Positions 63,127-64,000 of a stretch of 64,000 nt of DNA are shown here, one piece after another. Numbering within the stretch: position 1 is the first letter of the stretch; the number at the start of each line of letters is the position of its first letter. The notes under the pieces are model-generated. The model made no database searches, was not told the DNA's origin, and saw nothing but the letters and a program-made list of their open reading frames with translations. Origin of the DNA: Methyloceanibacter stevinii. Lineage in GTDB: Bacteria; Pseudomonadota; Alphaproteobacteria; Rhizobiales; Methyloligellaceae. A program made the translations under genes and the position numbers. Location: the NCBI RefSeq assembly GCF_001723355.1, contig NZ_LPWE01000013.1:310001-374000 (forward strand), read 5' to 3'.

Positions 63127-63783
63127 GTGGCGGACATGCAAGACCAGGATGCGCATAACCAGATCGGGCTGATCATGCAGCTCCGGCGGCGCGGTATACG
63201 CGACGCCGACGTCTTGCGCGCCATCGAACGCATCCCACGCGAGCTGTTCGTGGACGACGCCTTTTCCGAGCACGCCTATCAGGACATCGCGCTTCCCATC
63301 GAGTGCGGTCAGACGATTTCGCAGCCCTTCGTGGTCGCGTTCATGACCGAGAAGCTGGATCTCAATCCGACCCAGAAGGTACTCGAGATCGGTACCGGGT
63401 CTGGCTATCAAGCGGCGATCCTGTCTCAGCTTTGCCGCCGGGTTTATACCGTCGAGCGTTGGCGCGAGTTACAGAAGGTGGCCGAGGCGCGGCTTGCCGA
63501 ACTGAAGATCACCAACGTCACCACGATCATCGGCGACGGCTGGCTGGGCTGGCCACCGCAAGCGCCGTTCGACCGCATTATCGTCACCGCCGCCGCGCTC
63601 GATGCGCCCGCCGCCTTGCTAGACCAGCTCAAGGACGGCGGCCGAATGATCATTCCGCTCGGTGAGAACCGCGACACGCAGCAACTGGTACAGATCGACA
63701 AGACTGCCGAGGGCCTCGTCGAGACGCCGCTTCTGCCCGTGCGCTTCGTGCCCTTGGTGCATGGACGCGTGAAGCGCGACTAG
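63127..63783 (+). CDS. pcm: Protein-L-isoaspartate O-methyltransferase
   Basis: Pcm methylates isoaspartyl residues to begin repair of aged proteins. The 218 residues include QLRRRGIRDADVLRAIERIPRELFV, GQTISQPFVVAFMTEKL, the SAM-binding VLEIGTGSGYQAAILSQLC, VERWRELQ and GDGWLGWPPQAPFDRIIVTAA. It starts at GTG 63127, with ATG 63136 as an alternative. GGGGAGGAG lies upstream. Its order after surE is the common one. Confidence 0.96.
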   Translation: MADMQDQDAHNQIGLIMQLRRRGIRDADVLRAIERIPRELFVDDAFSEHAYQDIALPIECGQTISQPFVVAFMTEKLDLNPTQKVLEIGTGSGYQAAILSQLCRRVYTVERWRELQKVAEARLAELKITNVTTIIGDGWLGWPPQAPFDRIIVTAAALDAPAALLDQLKDGGRMIIPLGENRDTQQLVQIDKTAEGLVETPLLPVRFVPLVHGRVKRD

Positions 63784-63930
63784 ATCTGCCGTGTGAAGCG
63801 CGGTGGACGCGGCTGGCCGAGGCGGCGCGAGACCAAACTTTCGCGTTCCGGCGGGCGGCTCCTTAAAGCCTTGTTTACTGGCCAGGGGCTTAACTGAACC
63901 CATCGAGTATTGCGTGGGGGCCAGCGAATT

Positions 63931-64000
63931 ATGCGCGTGGCATATAGGCCGGATTTCGTCCGGGGGATTTCGTGCGCCGTTGTGGCGCTGGGGACGGCGA
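63931..64000 (+). CDS. N-terminal end of an exported protein, probably an NlpD/M23-type murein hydrolase activator
   Basis: The last 70 bases open with ATG 63931 and read a basic start followed by GISCAVVALGTA, the beginning of a signal peptide. In Alphaproteobacteria the gene after surE-pcm is usually a LysM/M23 peptidase (NlpD), so this identity rests on gene order alone. The rest of the gene is outside the window. Confidence 0.45.
   Translation, partial: MRVAYRPDFVRGISCAVVALGTA

Overview
The window looks like part of a GC-rich alphaproteobacterial chromosome, most likely a methylotroph of the Rhizobiales (Hyphomicrobium/Methyloceanibacter type). The evidence is an archaeal-like C1 island (Fae, MtdB, Mch, the four Fhc subunits and cofactor genes for tetrahydromethanopterin, H4MPT, and a methanofuran-type carrier), an EcfG-NepR-PhyR stress locus, and the alphaproteobacterial gene orders tolC-popZ-valS and argS-SPOR-nagZ-scpA-scpB-tatABC-serS-surE-pcm. 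The genus is inferred from gene content only.

Layout. 1-3.7 kb: the start of glnB (minus strand), a fused NAD(P)HX epimerase/dehydratase and an exported TPR protein. 3.7-25.7 kb: the C1 island. A plus-strand cluster carries mfnB, a dihydroneopterin-aldolase-like gene, an mfnE-like kinase, a dihydropteroate-synthase-like gene and a DUF447 gene. After a DUF1697 gene and a fatty-acid desaturase come an mfnF-like gene, a HisA-like gene and fae. A minus-strand run carries beta-RFAP synthase, mtdB, ATP-grasp, mch, ATP-grasp and a CitG-like gene. An NTF2-like gene and a pterin carbinolamine dehydratase precede fhcBADC, and a pabB-pabC fusion follows. In this pathway Fae joins formaldehyde to H4MPT, MtdB and Mch oxidise and cyclise it, and Fhc releases formate through the methanofuran analogue. 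The remaining island genes probably make the two cofactors.

25.7-32 kb: a phasin-like gene, an AEC transporter, and the general stress locus (ecfG, nepR, phyR, a single-domain response regulator, an HWE histidine kinase and two small membrane proteins), then an exported MsrB. Several EcfG-type promoters (GGAAC-16/17-CGTT) can be seen. 32-39 kb: an RND adaptor and pump arranged convergently, an MFS transporter, tRNA-Asn and tRNA-Cys. 39-50 kb: tolC, popZ, valS, ilvD, a Sel1-type protein, xthA, erpA. 49.6-64 kb: dgt, argS, a SPOR protein, nagZ, scpA, scpB, an orphan ABC ATPase, tatABC, serS, surE, pcm, and the start of a further gene.

Quality warning. About twenty single-base frame breaks interrupt genes that are otherwise well conserved (mtdB, valS, xthA, tatB, popZ and others). 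Many lie in short homopolymers or GC runs and several come in compensating pairs. Base-calling or assembly error is the simplest explanation. The apparent fusions MtdB-ATP-grasp and MfnB-dihydroneopterin aldolase should be read in that light. No CRISPR array, rRNA, insertion sequence or prophage was seen.
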